A stretch of 64,000 nt of DNA from positions 744,001 through 808,000 of the forward strand of contig OZ025784.1 in NCBI GenBank assembly GCA_964019425.1, read 5' to 3'. The notes beneath the pieces were generated by a model that saw only the letters and a list, made by a program, of their open reading frames with translations, had not been told where the DNA came from and ran no database searches. The translations under genes were made by a program, and so were the position numbers. Source of the stretch: Flectonema sp. DT1601. Its lineage: Eukaryota; Euglenozoa; Diplonemea; Diplonemida; Diplonemidae. Shown here piece after piece: positions 1 to 11,500 of this stretch; within the stretch, counting starts at the first letter, position 1; each line of letters opens with the position of its first letter.

Positions 1-394
1 CTTCAGTACAGGAGACTGATATACCACAGGATAAAATACAGAATGAGATGGAAGAAAAAAAAAGAAAAAAAAACGTAACGTTTACAGTACAACAATCCAA
101 TTTTTACACAACGCTGAAATGCTTTCAACTTGTGAGGAAGAAACCTCGGCAATTAGAACTGGATGGTGAACTGTAAGTTTATTATTGTGAAAGACTATCG
201 ACATTTTAAAACATCGAAACTTCTTTTCAGTACAAGAAGAAAGTTGAGAGGGAGAAGTTTTCCATCACATACCCGCAATCAAACGGGTTATGAATAAAGT
301 ACATCTTACACTTCCGAGTAATCCGAAAGCAAGAAAGATACTTTTTTTTTTGTAAAACATAGATTCATGAATCAAAAAGTCAACAACCGATAAC
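1..394. other. 3' flank of first surface-protein gene (start of window inside tandem array)
   Basis: Non-coding. The first bases match position 8128 onward, so the window opens inside the duplicated unit, downstream of the minus-strand gene that ends at 399. It is AT-rich with short A and T runs, and no RNA gene or further open frame is seen. The same stretch recurs at 8128-8521 and 15235-15628 almost unchanged. Confidence 0.8.
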
Positions 395-400
395 TTTATT
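395..400 (-). promoter_or_regulatory. AATAAA-like poly(A) signal overlapping the stop codon
   Basis: On the minus strand the last codons read ATT-TAA followed by TAAAG, so the stop codon (399-401) overlaps a perfect AATAAA hexamer. The same arrangement recurs in the other two genes. It is a candidate polyadenylation signal implying a very short 3' UTR; the hexamer is seen, its function is inferred. Confidence 0.45.
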
Positions 401-3400
401 AAATCCTGGAAACAGCAGCAGTGACTTTGTCATTGTTATTGTCAGCCTCCATCTCTTGCATAGTAGTTAGGAAGCTATCGCAATTAGTTTCGTTATTTTG
501 TTGCTTTCGGTAGATGGTGAAGGCAACCAGAGCACCACCTAAGCAAAGGGAAGCAACAACACCAACAATAATGTATATAATGTTATTGTTGTTGTCATTG
601 CTGCTATCCTTTACCACGTTGTCTTCTGTTGATGTTTTAGGTGAATTGAGAGATTCCATTCCGTTTCCAACAGGTTCCATTATCAAAGTGCTGCCGTCAC
701 CATTGTCTCTAAGTAGACCAGCACCGTTACCTGACTCAGTTACCGCGGTATTCAATACAGCAGCACTCTCGTCAGTGACTTCGAAATCAACGAACATCCC
801 GGAATCTCCAACAGACTGCTGGTCCTTGGTTGAGCTGACACCGTGTCCGAGAGTCTTCACTTCCCTGTTTTTACTCAACTCCTTTTTAAACAATTCAGTG
901 TTCCACGATGAAGGAATAGAAGTACCCCACTTCTCTCTCACATCCTTAGCAGGAACGATGTTGTCTTTCATCAGACTCCCAACGTACTTGATCATCAGAT
1001 TCGATGACTCCAATTCTTTTGTAACTCGCATGATGGTTCTTCTTAACTTTCTTAGAAACCTCTTCGGGTTTTCCATAATCTTTGAATACGATCCCTTGAA
1101 TGACAGACGGAACGGTTTCCTTTTGTTGCTTGTCTTCTCCGTATGGCTGTCCACTACTTCGTCATCCTCAACCTCTTTGCAGTGAAGGCCCTTGGAATTG
1201 CAGCAACCCATCTTCTCCTCCTCACTGAGAAGGCCCGCATCAGCTCGGCAGTCAACTGAACACGCGATGTTCTCTTCGTTGCAACACCACTCAACCTGAT
1301 CGCTTCCCCAATCAGACATTGCTTTCGAATCGCTGAAGCAGTCGAACTTCTCCGTCGCACAACCGACACCATCACTGAGACAACAATCCATTCTCGTCAG
1401 CTCATCCCACGATGCACGTTCTGCACGCATTACTTGGCACTTCTCGTTCACCTTCACATCCGCTGCCGCAACATCCGGACAACGAACTCCCTTCACAAAG
1501 CAGCACCAATCCGATTGTTCTTCACTCCAAGCAGCAGCAGTCTTCTCACTCCACTCGCAATCGAACGCATCCTCGTCAACAACGCATCCGACTTGAAACT
1601 TCTCACAGCAGTACGCAGCCTTCTTCTCGTCCCACATCGTCACGTCCACAACCGAAGTCTGCAACAATCCCTCAGCGTTCTTCACAATCTCCATCGACGC
1701 ATCATCAACACTGCAGTCATACATTGCTATTGGACATCCTACTTGTTTTTCTTCACAGCACCACTTTCTCTGAGCAAATCTCCATCCCTTTGGGTCTGAT
1801 CTGCAGTCAAACTGATCCTTCTCGTCTTCCTTGCAGTACCTACCAGTCTTCTCACAGCAATACCTCATCTCTTCCAGAGAAGGTGATTTCACAGAATTGT
1901 AGCAACTGAAAGTCTTGCATCCCAACGAGTTCCATTTCGACACCGACTCCGCAAGACACTCCGACTTTACTTCAATTTTTTCACACGATGGTCTGCAATC
2001 TTTGCTGCACACCTTCTTCCCGTTCACATCACACTTGCACGTCTGCTGGCATCCAGTACACGAATACCCCTTCTTGCATGTTCTACCAGCTCCACACAAC
2101 ACTACATTGTTTGTCTTCAGGTCACACTTCTCATCAATTTTAGGAGCAATACACTTCACATTACCTCCTTCAACAGAACAATACTCACCTTCTTTACATG
2201 AATACGGGTTGCATCTAATTGCGTTACTCTTTACACAGAAATATTCCTTGGAATTCACATCTCTCGTACACTTCGTTCCTGCAGGGCAATCAGAACTACG
2301 ATCCATTGAAATAATCCTTCCACTGTCAATACGACAGACTTCATCTTCTGAGAGCATCGATTTCATACAACTACCAGGGAGGTTAATATTGTCTTCCTTT
2401 GTAATACACTTCAATGATGATAAACAAATATCATATTCACATGATGGTTTGAATCCTCCACAAGACTCTCCTTCTTTAGATCTCTTCACACAAACCATTT
2501 CAGTACCACACTTTCCTGAACTGATAGACTCTGAACGACAGAATTCATCTTCTCCGCAGTCTTCATTATTCTTACAATTCATCTTACTAACTACAGCAAC
2601 ACATTCTGGGTAAGCTCCGTTGCTTCCCTTCATCATCTCACAGACGTATCCAGCATTGCACTTCATGCTTGCACAGTCACTAGCTGGAGCCTTGGAGTAA
2701 ACACATTCTGGGTAAGCTCCGTTGCTTCCCTTCATCATCTCACAGACGTATCCAGCATTGCACTTCATGCTTGCACAGTCACTAGCTGGAGCCTTGGAGT
2801 AAACACATTCTGGGTAAGCTCCGTTGCTTCCCTTCATCATCTCACAGACGTATCCAGCATTGCACTTCATGCTTGCACAGTCACTAGCTGGAGCCTTGGA
2901 GTAAACACATTCTGGGTAAGCTCCGTTGCTTCCCTTCATCATCTCACAGACGTATCCAGCATTGCACTTCATGCTAGCACAGTCACTAGCTGGAGCCTTG
3001 GAGTAAACACATTCTGGGTAAGCTCCGTTGCTTCCCTTCATCATCTCACAGACGTATCCAGCATTGCACTTCATGCTTGTACAGTCACTAGCTGGAGCCT
3101 TGGAGTAAACACATTCTGGGTAAGCTCCGTTGCTTCCCTTCATCATCTCACAGACGTATCCAGCATTGCACTTCATGCTAGCACAGTCACTAGCTGGAGC
3201 CTTGGAGTAAACACATTCTGGGTAAGCTCCGTTGCTTCCCTTCATCATCTCACAGACGTATCCAGCATTGCACTTCATGCTTGCACAGTCACTAGCTGGA
3301 GCCTTGGAGTAAACGCATTCTGGGTAAGCTCCGTTGCTGCCCTTCATCATCTCACAGACGTATCCAGCATTGCACTTCATGCTAGCACAGTCACTAGCTG

Positions 3401-6400
3401 GAGCCTTGGAGTAAACACATTCTGGGTAAGCTCCGTTGCTTCCCTTCATCATCTCACAGACGTATCCAGCATTGCACTTCATGCTTGTACAGTCACTAGC
3501 TGGAGACTTGGAGTAAACACATTCTGGGTAAGCTCCGTTGCTTCCCTTCATCATCTCACAGACGTATCCAGCATTGCACTTCATGCTAGCACAGTCACTA
3601 GCTGGAGCCTTGGAGTAAACGCATTCTGGGTAAGCTCCGTTGCTTCCCTTCATCATCTCACAGACGTATCCAGCATTGCACTTCATGCTAGCACAGTCAC
3701 TAGCTGGAGCCTTGGAGTAAACACATTCTGGGTAAGCTCCGTTGCTTCCCTTCATCATCTCACAGACGTATCCAGCATTGCACTTCATGCTAGCACAGTC
3801 ACTAGCTGGAGTCTTGGAGTAAACACATTCTGGGTAAGCTCCGTTGTTGCCCTTCATCATCTCACAGACGTATCCAGCATTGCACTTCATGCTTGCACAG
3901 TCACTAGCTGGAGCCTTGGAGTAAACGCATTCTGGGTAAGCTCCGTTGCTGCCCTTCATCATCTCACAGACGTATCCAGCATTGCACTTCATGCTTGCAC
4001 AGTCACTAGCTGGAGCCTTGGAGTAAACGCATTCTGGGTAAGCTCCGTTGCTTCCCTTCATCATCTCACAGACGTATCCAGCATTGCACTTCTTGCTTGC
4101 ACAGTCACTAGCTGGAGCCTTCGAGTAAACACATTCTGGGTAAGCTCCGTTGTTGCCCTTCATCATCTCACAGACGTATCCAGCATTGCACTTCATGCTT
4201 GCACAGTCACTAGCTGGAGCCTTGGAGTAAACGCATTCTGGGTAAGCTCCGTTGTTGCCCTTCATCATCTCACAGACGTATCCAGCATTGCACTTCATGC
4301 TTGTACAGTCACTAGCTGGAGCCTTGGAGTAAACGCATTCTGGGTAAGCTCCGTTGTTGCCCTTCATCATCTCACAGACGTATCCAGCATTGCACTTCAT
4401 GCTTGTACAGTCACTAGCTGGAGCCTTGGAGTAAACGCATTCTGGGTAAGCTCCGTTGCTTCCCTTCATCATCTCACAGACGTATCCAGCATTGCACTTC
4501 ATGCTTGCACAGTCACTAGCTGGAGCCTTGGAGTAAACACATTCTGGGTAAGCTCCGTTGCTTCCCTTCATCATCTCACAGACGTATCCAGCATTGCACT
4601 TCATGCTTGCACAGTCACTAGCTGGAGCCTTGGAGTAAACACATTCTGGGTAAGCTCCGTTGTTGCCCTTCATCATCTCACAGACGTATCCAGCATTGCA
4701 CTTCATGCTTGCACAGTCACTAGCTGGAGCCTTGGAGTAAACGCATTCTGGGTAAGCTCCGTTGCTTCCCTTCATCATCTCACAGACGTATCCAGCATTG
4801 CACTTCTTGCTTGCACAGTCACTAGCTGGAGCCTTCGAGTAAACACATTCTGGGTAAGCTCCGTTGTTGCCCTTCATCATCTCACAGACGTATCCAGCAT
4901 TGCACTTCATGCTTGCACAGTCACTAGCTGGAGCCTTCGAGTAAACACATTCTGGGTAAGCTCCGTTGTTGCCCTTCATCATCTCACAGACGTATCCAGC
5001 ATTGCACTTCATGCTTGCACAGTCACTAGCTGGAGCCTTGGAGTAAACGCATTCTGGGTAAGCTCCGTTGTTGCCCTTCATCATCTCACAGACGTATCCA
5101 GCATTGCACTTCATGCTTGTACAGTCACTAGCTGGAGCCTTGGAGTAAACACATTCTGGGTAAGCTCCGTTGTTGCCCTTCATCATCTCACAGACGTATC
5201 CAGCATTGCACTTCTTGCTTGCACAGTCACTAGCTGGAGCCTTGGAGTAAACACATTCTGGGTAAGCTCCGTTGCTGCCCTTCATCATCTCACAGACGTA
5301 TCCAGCATTGCACTTCATGCTTGTACAGTCACTAGCTGGAGCCTTGGAGTAAACACATTCTGGGTAAGCTCCGTTGTTGCCCTTCATCATCTCACAGACG
5401 TATCCAGCATTGCACTTCTTGCTTGCACAGTCACTAGCTGGAGCCTTGGAGTAAACACATTCTGGGTAAGCTCCGTTGCTTCCCTTCATCATCTCACAGA
5501 CGTATCCAGCATTGCACTTCATGCTTGCACAGTCACTAGCTGGAGCCTTGGAGTAAACACATTCTGGGTAAGCTCCGTTGCTTCCCTTCATCATCTCACA
5601 GACGTATCCAGCATTGCACTTCTTGCTTGCACAGTCACTAGCTGGAGCCTTGGAGTAAACACATTCTGGGTAAGCTCCGTTGTTGCCCTTCATCATCTCA
5701 CAGACGTATCCAGCATTGCACTTCTTGCTTGCACAGTCACTAGCTGGAGCCTTGGAGTAAACACATTCTGGGTAAGCTCCGTTGCTTCCCTTCATCATCT
5801 CACAGACGTATCCAGCATTGCACTTCATGCTTGCACAGTCACTAGCTGGAGCCTTGGAGTAAACACATTCTGGGTAAGCTCCGTTGCTTCCCTTCATCAT
5901 CTCACAGACGTATCCAGCATTGCACTTCATGCTTGCACAGTCACTAGCTGGAGCCTTGGAGTAAACACATTCTGGGTAAGCTCCGTTGCTTCCCTTCATC
6001 ATCTCACAGACGTATCCAGCATTGCACTTCTTGCTTGCACAGTCACTAGCTGGAGCCTTGGAGTAAACACATTCTGGGTAAGCTCCGTTGCTTCCCTTCA
6101 TCATCTCACAGACGTATCCAGCATTGCACTTCATGCTTGCACAGTCACTAGCTGGAGCCTTGGAGTAAACACATTCTGGGTAAGCTCCGTTGCTTCCCTT
6201 CATCATCTCACAGACGTATCCAGCATTGCACTTCATGCTTGCACAGTCACTAGCTGGAGCCTTGGAGTAAACACATTCTGGGTAAGCTCCGTTGTTGCCC
6301 TTCATCATCTCACAGACGTATCCAGCATTGCACTTCATGCTTGCACAGTCACTAGCTGGAGCCTTGGAGTAAACACATTCTGGGTAAGCTCCGTTGCTTC

Positions 6401-7529
6401 CCTTCATCATCTCACAGACGTATCCAGCATTGCACTTCTTGCTTGCACAGTCACTAGCTGGAGCCTTGGAGTAAACACATTCTGGGTAAGCTCCGTTGTT
6501 GCCCTTCATCATCTCACAGACGTATCCAGCATTGCACTTCTTGCTTGCACAGTCACTAGCTGGAGCCTTGGAGTAAACACATTCTGGGTAAGCTCCGTTG
6601 CTTCCCTTCATCATCTCACAGACGTATCCAGCATTGCACTTCTTGCTTGCACAGTCACTAGCTGGAGCCTTGGAGTAAACACATTCTGGGTAAGCTCCGT
6701 TGTTGCCCTTCATCATCTCACAGACGTATCCAGCATTGCACTTCTTGCTTGCACAGTCACTAGCTGGAGCCTTCGAGTAAACACATTCTGGGTAAGCTCC
6801 GTTGCTGCCCTTCATCATCTCACAGACGTATCCAGCATTGCACTTCATGCTAGCACAGTCACTAGCTGGAGCCTTCGAGTAAACACATTCTGGGTAAGCT
6901 CCGTTGCTTCCCTTCATCATCTCACAGACGTATCCAGCATTGCATTTCATGCTTGCACAGTCACTAGCTGGAGCCTTGGAGTAAACACATTCTGGGTAAG
7001 CTCCGTTGCTGCCCTTCATCATCTCACAGACGTATCCAGCATTGCACTTCATGCTTGCACAGTCACTAGCTGGAGCCTTCGAGTAAACACATTCTGGGTA
7101 AGCTCCGTTGCTTCCCTTCATCATCTCACAGACGTATCCAGCATTGCATTTCATGCTTGCACAGTCACTAGCTGGAGCCTTGGAGTAAACGCATTCTGGG
7201 TAAGCTCCGTTGCTTCCCTTCATCATCTCACAGACGTATCCAGCATTGCACTTCATGCTTGTACAGTCACTAGCTGGAGCCTTGGAGTAAACACATTCTG
7301 GGTAAGCTCCGTTGTTGCCCTTCATCATCTCACAGACGTATCCAGCATTGCATTTCATGCTTGAACAGTCACTAGCTGGAGCCTTGGAGTAAACGCATTC
7401 TGGGTAAGCTCCGTTGCTGCCCTTCATCATCTCACAGACGTATCCAGCATTGCACTTCATGCTCGCACAATCAGCAGTATGCTGGCAGTGAACCATGGAA
7501 GCTACCAGGCATAAGATCAGAATTCTCAT
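399..7529 (-). CDS. Giant cysteine-rich repeat surface protein, copy 1 (48 repeats)
   Basis: This 2,376-residue single-exon frame begins with a clear signal peptide (MRILILCLVASMVHCQ). Residues 17-1644 are 48 tandem 34-residue modules with four cysteines (core KCNAGYVCEMMKG and AYPECVYSK). The spacing C-x4-C-x5-C-x12-C resembles follistatin/FOLN or EGF-like extracellular modules. Residues 1645 to about 1870 hold other cysteine-rich modules. About 1884-2117 hold seven CC-x5/6-C units, several as WCC or YCC. A basic stretch and a Ser/Asp/Asn-rich stalk lead to a transmembrane helix at 2317-2340 and a 36-residue cytoplasmic tail. A role as a type I surface adhesin or coat protein is inferred from this layout; no named family was recognised with certainty. 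Module variants differ mainly at three or four sites (A/T/S, M/K, S/N, A/S/T). Confidence 0.93.
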   Translation of the reverse strand: MRILILCLVASMVHCQHTADCASMKCNAGYVCEMMKGSNGAYPECVYSKAPASDCSSMKCNAGYVCEMMKGNNGAYPECVYSKAPASDCTSMKCNAGYVCEMMKGSNGAYPECVYSKAPASDCASMKCNAGYVCEMMKGSNGAYPECVYSKAPASDCASMKCNAGYVCEMMKGSNGAYPECVYSKAPASDCASMKCNAGYVCEMMKGSNGAYPECVYSKAPASDCASMKCNAGYVCEMMKGSNGAYPECVYSKAPASDCASKKCNAGYVCEMMKGNNGAYPECVYSKAPASDCASKKCNAGYVCEMMKGSNGAYPECVYSKAPASDCASKKCNAGYVCEMMKGNNGAYPECVYSKAPASDCASKKCNAGYVCEMMKGSNGAYPECVYSKAPASDCASMKCNAGYVCEMMKGNNGAYPECVYSKAPASDCASMKCNAGYVCEMMKGSNGAYPECVYSKAPASDCASMKCNAGYVCEMMKGSNGAYPECVYSKAPASDCASKKCNAGYVCEMMKGSNGAYPECVYSKAPASDCASMKCNAGYVCEMMKGSNGAYPECVYSKAPASDCASMKCNAGYVCEMMKGSNGAYPECVYSKAPASDCASKKCNAGYVCEMMKGNNGAYPECVYSKAPASDCASKKCNAGYVCEMMKGSNGAYPECVYSKAPASDCASMKCNAGYVCEMMKGSNGAYPECVYSKAPASDCASKKCNAGYVCEMMKGNNGAYPECVYSKAPASDCTSMKCNAGYVCEMMKGSNGAYPECVYSKAPASDCASKKCNAGYVCEMMKGNNGAYPECVYSKAPASDCTSMKCNAGYVCEMMKGNNGAYPECVYSKAPASDCASMKCNAGYVCEMMKGNNGAYPECVYSKAPASDCASMKCNAGYVCEMMKGNNGAYPECVYSKAPASDCASKKCNAGYVCEMMKGSNGAYPECVYSKAPASDCASMKCNAGYVCEMMKGNNGAYPECVYSKAPASDCASMKCNAGYVCEMMKGSNGAYPECVYSKAPASDCASMKCNAGYVCEMMKGSNGAYPECVYSKAPASDCTSMKCNAGYVCEMMKGNNGAYPECVYSKAPASDCTSMKCNAGYVCEMMKGNNGAYPECVYSKAPASDCASMKCNAGYVCEMMKGNNGAYPECVYSKAPASDCASKKCNAGYVCEMMKGSNGAYPECVYSKAPASDCASMKCNAGYVCEMMKGSNGAYPECVYSKAPASDCASMKCNAGYVCEMMKGNNGAYPECVYSKTPASDCASMKCNAGYVCEMMKGSNGAYPECVYSKAPASDCASMKCNAGYVCEMMKGSNGAYPECVYSKAPASDCASMKCNAGYVCEMMKGSNGAYPECVYSKSPASDCTSMKCNAGYVCEMMKGSNGAYPECVYSKAPASDCASMKCNAGYVCEMMKGSNGAYPECVYSKAPASDCASMKCNAGYVCEMMKGSNGAYPECVYSKAPASDCASMKCNAGYVCEMMKGSNGAYPECVYSKAPASDCTSMKCNAGYVCEMMKGSNGAYPECVYSKAPASDCASMKCNAGYVCEMMKGSNGAYPECVYSKAPASDCASMKCNAGYVCEMMKGSNGAYPECVYSKAPASDCASMKCNAGYVCEMMKGSNGAYPECVYSKAPASDCASMKCNAGYVCEMMKGSNGAYPECVAVVSKMNCKNNEDCGEDEFCRSESISSGKCGTEMVCVKRSKEGESCGGFKPSCEYDICLSSLKCITKEDNINLPGSCMKSMLSEDEVCRIDSGRIISMDRSSDCPAGTKCTRDVNSKEYFCVKSNAIRCNPYSCKEGEYCSVEGGNVKCIAPKIDEKCDLKTNNVVLCGAGRTCKKGYSCTGCQQTCKCDVNGKKVCSKDCRPSCEKIEVKSECLAESVSKWNSLGCKTFSCYNSVKSPSLEEMRYCCEKTGRYCKEDEKDQFDCRSDPKGWRFAQRKWCCEEKQVGCPIAMYDCSVDDASMEIVKNAEGLLQTSVVDVTMWDEKKAAYCCEKFQVGCVVDEDAFDCEWSEKTAAAWSEEQSDWCCFVKGVRCPDVAAADVKVNEKCQVMRAERASWDELTRMDCCLSDGVGCATEKFDCFSDSKAMSDWGSDQVEWCCNEENIACSVDCRADAGLLSEEEKMGCCNSKGLHCKEVEDDEVVDSHTEKTSNKRKPFRLSFKGSYSKIMENPKRFLRKLRRTIMRVTKELESSNLMIKYVGSLMKDNIVPAKDVREKWGTSIPSSWNTELFKKELSKNREVKTLGHGVSSTKDQQSVGDSGMFVDFEVTDESAAVLNTAVTESGNGAGLLRDNGDGSTLIMEPVGNGMESLNSPKTSTEDNVVKDSSNDNNNNIIYIIVGVVASLCLGGALVAFTIYRKQQNNETNCDSFLTTMQEMEADNNNDKVTAAVSRI
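2598..7481 (-). repeat. 102-bp tandem repeat array encoding 34-residue modules (48 copies)
   Basis: In-frame 102-bp units run without interruption. Units are almost identical at the DNA level, including synonymous sites, with only a few alternating positions (for example acacatt/acgcatt, cttccc/ttgccc/ctgccc, and gcttgc/gctagc/gcttgt). This points to recent homogenisation by gene conversion or slippage rather than protein-level constraint alone. Confidence 0.95.
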
Positions 7530-8521
7530 TGTATATAGGTGTTGTAAACTGAATTAAATGATAATTTGGTGATATTTTGTTCAGAAATAATGTTCACAAA
7601 AGAACAGTCACAGAAGTAATTATTTGCTACCGAAACATGCTGCAGCTATGAATAAGAATATAAAAATTAAAAACTTTGATGGGAATTCTTACTTTGGTAC
7701 AAACATTACAGTCACCCTATAAACTTGTTCATGAAATAAGCTTCTTTGATTATCATTTATTGACCTGAGAAAAAGAAACAAAGAATCAAAACCAAACGAT
7801 AACAGTCCCGACAATAAAATAGATCTCTGAGAATGAATAATATCACAAAAAGAGAGTAGAGTAATGCTACCATGAATTTGAATTGAAATAAACAAATATA
7901 AATATTTAAATATTCGACAGCAGAAGAGGAAAGGGAAATAAAATTACAAAGCCCGTCGGCAATGTTAAGAAATATTATTAAAATTCGAATTTGTTTCCAT
8001 TCAAATGTGATTCACTGAAAGTTATTGAGAACGGAGAGCGCGTCAAACAAAGGGGAAACATTCCCAGAAACACTCTTAATGTTCTCAAAGAAGAAAAGAA
8101 ACGTAATAAATTTACCCGCCAGATGATCTTCAGTACAGGAGACTGATATACCACAGGATAAAATACAGAATGAGATGGAAGAAAAAAAAAGAAAAAAAAA
8201 CGTAACGTTTACAGTACAACAATCCAATTTTTACACAACGCTGAAATGCTTTCAACTTGTGAGGAAGAAACCTCGGCAATTAGAACTGGATGGTGAACTG
8301 TAAGTTTATTATTGTGAAAGACTATCGACATTTTAAAACATCGAAACTTCTTTTCAGTACAAGAAGAAAGTTGAGAGGGAGAAGTTTTCCATCACATACC
8401 CGCAATCAAACGGGTTATGAATAAAGTACATCTTACACTTCCGAGTAATCCGAAAGCAAGAAAGATACTTTTTTTTTTGTAAAACATAGATTCATGAATC
8501 AAAAAGTCAACAACCGATAAC
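7530..8521. other. Spacer between surface-protein genes 1 and 2
   Basis: AT-rich intergenic DNA that must hold the promoter of gene 1 (minus strand) and the 3' end of gene 2. The bases just upstream of the gene 1 ATG are conserved in all three copies, including CCTATATACA directly before the ATG. No tRNA or convincing small ORF was found, and no promoter can be fixed by eye. Confidence 0.6.
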
Positions 8522-8527
8522 TTTATT
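8522..8527 (-). promoter_or_regulatory. AATAAA overlapping stop codon of copy 2
   Basis: The arrangement is the same as in copy 1: the stop TAA of the minus-strand gene overlaps an AATAAA hexamer. Confidence 0.45.
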
Positions 8528-11500
8528 AAATCCTGGAAACAGCAGCAGTGACTTTGTCATTGTTATTGTCAGCCTCCATCTCTTGCATAGTAGTTAGGAA
8601 GCTATCGCAATTAGTTTCGTTATTTTGTTGCTTTCGGTAGATGGTGAAGGCAACCAGAGCACCACCTAAGCAAAGGGAAGCAACAACACCAACAATAATG
8701 TATATAATGTTATTGTTGTTGTCATTGCTGCTATCCTTTACCACGTTGTCTTCTGTTGATGTTTTAGGTGAATTGAGAGATTCCATTCCGTTTCCAACAG
8801 GTTCCATTATCAAAGTGCTGCCGTCACCATTGTCTCTAAGTAGACCAGCACCGTTACCTGACTCAGTTACCGCGGTATTCAATACAGCAGCACTCTCGTC
8901 AGTGACTTCGAAATCAACGAACATCCCGGAATCTCCAACAGACTGCTGGTCCTTGGTTGAGCTGACACCGTGTCCGAGAGTCTTCACTTCCCTGTTTTTA
9001 CTCAACTCCTTTTTAAACAATTCAGTGTTCCACGATGAAGGAATAGAAGTACCCCACTTCTCTCTCACATCCTTAGCAGGAACGATGTTGTCTTTCATCA
9101 GACTCCCAACGTACTTGATCATCAGATTCGATGACTCCAATTCTTTTGTAACTCGCATGATGGTTCTTCTTAACTTTCTTAGAAACCTCTTCGGGTTTTC
9201 CATAATCTTTGAATACGATCCCTTGAATGACAGACGGAACGGTTTCCTTTTGTTGCTTGTCTTCTCCGTATGGCTGTCCACTACTTCGTCATCCTCAACC
9301 TCTTTGCAGTGAAGGCCCTTGGAATTGCAGCAACCCATCTTCTCCTCCTCACTGAGAAGGCCCGCATCAGCTCGGCAGTCAACTGAACACGCGATGTTCT
9401 CTTCGTTGCAACACCACTCAACCTGATCGCTTCCCCAATCAGACATTGCTTTCGAATCGCTGAAGCAGTCGAACTTCTCCGTCGCACAACCGACACCATC
9501 ACTGAGACAACAATCCATTCTCGTCAGCTCATCCCACGATGCACGTTCTGCACGCATTACTTGGCACTTCTCGTTCACCTTCACATCCGCTGCCGCAACA
9601 TCCGGACAACGAACTCCCTTCACAAAGCAGCACCAATCCGATTGTTCTTCACTCCAAGCAGCAGCAGTCTTCTCACTCCACTCGCAATCGAACGCATCCT
9701 CGTCAACAACGCATCCGACTTGAAACTTCTCACAGCAGTACGCAGCCTTCTTCTCGTCCCACATCGTCACGTCCACAACCGAAGTCTGCAACAATCCCTC
9801 AGCGTTCTTCACAATCTCCATCGACGCATCATCAACACTGCAGTCATACATTGCTATTGGACATCCTACTTGTTTTTCTTCACAGCACCACTTTCTCTGA
9901 GCAAATCTCCATCCCTTTGGGTCTGATCTGCAGTCAAACTGATCCTTCTCGTCTTCCTTGCAGTACCTACCAGTCTTCTCACAGCAATACCTCATCTCTT
10001 CCAGAGAAGGTGATTTCACAGAATTGTAGCAACTGAAAGTCTTGCATCCCAACGAGTTCCATTTCGACACCGACTCCGCAAGACACTCCGACTTTACTTC
10101 AATTTTTTCACACGATGGTCTGCAATCTTTGCTGCACACCTTCTTCCCGTTCACATCACACTTGCACGTCTGCTGGCATCCAGTACACGAATACCCCTTC
10201 TTGCATGTTCTACCAGCTCCACACAACACTACATTGTTTGTCTTCAGGTCACACTTCTCATCAATTTTAGGAGCAATACACTTCACATTACCTCCTTCAA
10301 CAGAACAATACTCACCTTCTTTACATGAATACGGGTTGCATCTAATTGCGTTACTCTTTACACAGAAATATTCCTTGGAATTCACATCTCTCGTACACTT
10401 CGTTCCTGCAGGGCAATCAGAACTACGATCCATTGAAATAATCCTTCCACTGTCAATACGACAGACGTCATCTTCTGAGAGCATCGATTTCATACAACTA
10501 CCAGGGAGGTTAATATTGTCTTCCTTTGTAATACACTTCAATGATGATAAACAAATATCATATTCACATGATGGTTTGAATCCTCCACAAGACTCTCCTT
10601 CTTTAGATCTCTTCACACAAACCATTTCAGTACCACACTTTCCTGAACTGATAGACTCTGAACGACAGAATTCATCTTCTCCGCAGTCTTCATTATTCTT
10701 ACAATTCATCTTACTAACTACAGCAACACATTCTGGGTAAGCTCCGTTGCTTCCCTTCATCATCTCACAGACGTATCCAGCATTGCACTTCATGCTTGCA
10801 CAGTCACTAGCTGGAGCCTTGGAGTAAACACATTCTGGGTAAGCTCCGTTGCTTCCCTTCATCATCTCACAGACGTATCCAGCATTGCACTTCATGCTTG
10901 CACAGTCACTAGCTGGAGCCTTGGAGTAAACACATTCTGGGTAAGCTCCGTTGCTTCCCTTCATCATCTCACAGACGTATCCAGCATTGCACTTCATGCT
11001 TGCACAGTCACTAGCTGGAGCCTTGGAGTAAACACATTCTGGGTAAGCTCCGTTGTTGCCCTTCATCATCTCACAGACGTATCCAGCATTGCACTTCATG
11101 CTTGCACAGTCACTAGCTGGAGCCTTGGAGTAAACACATTCTGGGTAAGCTCCGTTGTTGCCCTTCATCATCTCACAGACGTATCCAGCATTGCACTTCA
11201 TGCTTGCACAGTCACTAGCTGGAGCCTTGGAGTAAACGCATTCTGGGTAAGCTCCGTTGCTGCCCTTCATCATCTCACAGACGTATCCAGCATTGCACTT
11301 CATGCTAGCACAGTCACTAGCTGGAGCCTTGGAGTAAACACATTCTGGGTAAGCTCCGTTGCTTCCCTTCATCATCTCACAGACGTATCCAGCATTGCAC
11401 TTCATGCTAGCACAGTCACTAGCTGGAGCCTTGGAGTAAACACATTCTGGGTAAGCTCCGTTGTTGCCCTTCATCATCTCACAGACGTATCCAGCATTGC

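Noticed and set aside
395-401. Assigning the window to a trichomonad because of the stop and poly(A) overlap.
   Set aside because: One overlap in a duplicated gene is too little, and the LINE type and protein families do not specifically support that group.
514-2613. Plus-strand frames of 223, 165, 121 and 232 codons opposite the surface-protein tails.
   Set aside because: They are antisense shadows of a clearly coding minus strand, recur only because the tails are duplicated, and lack recognisable domains.
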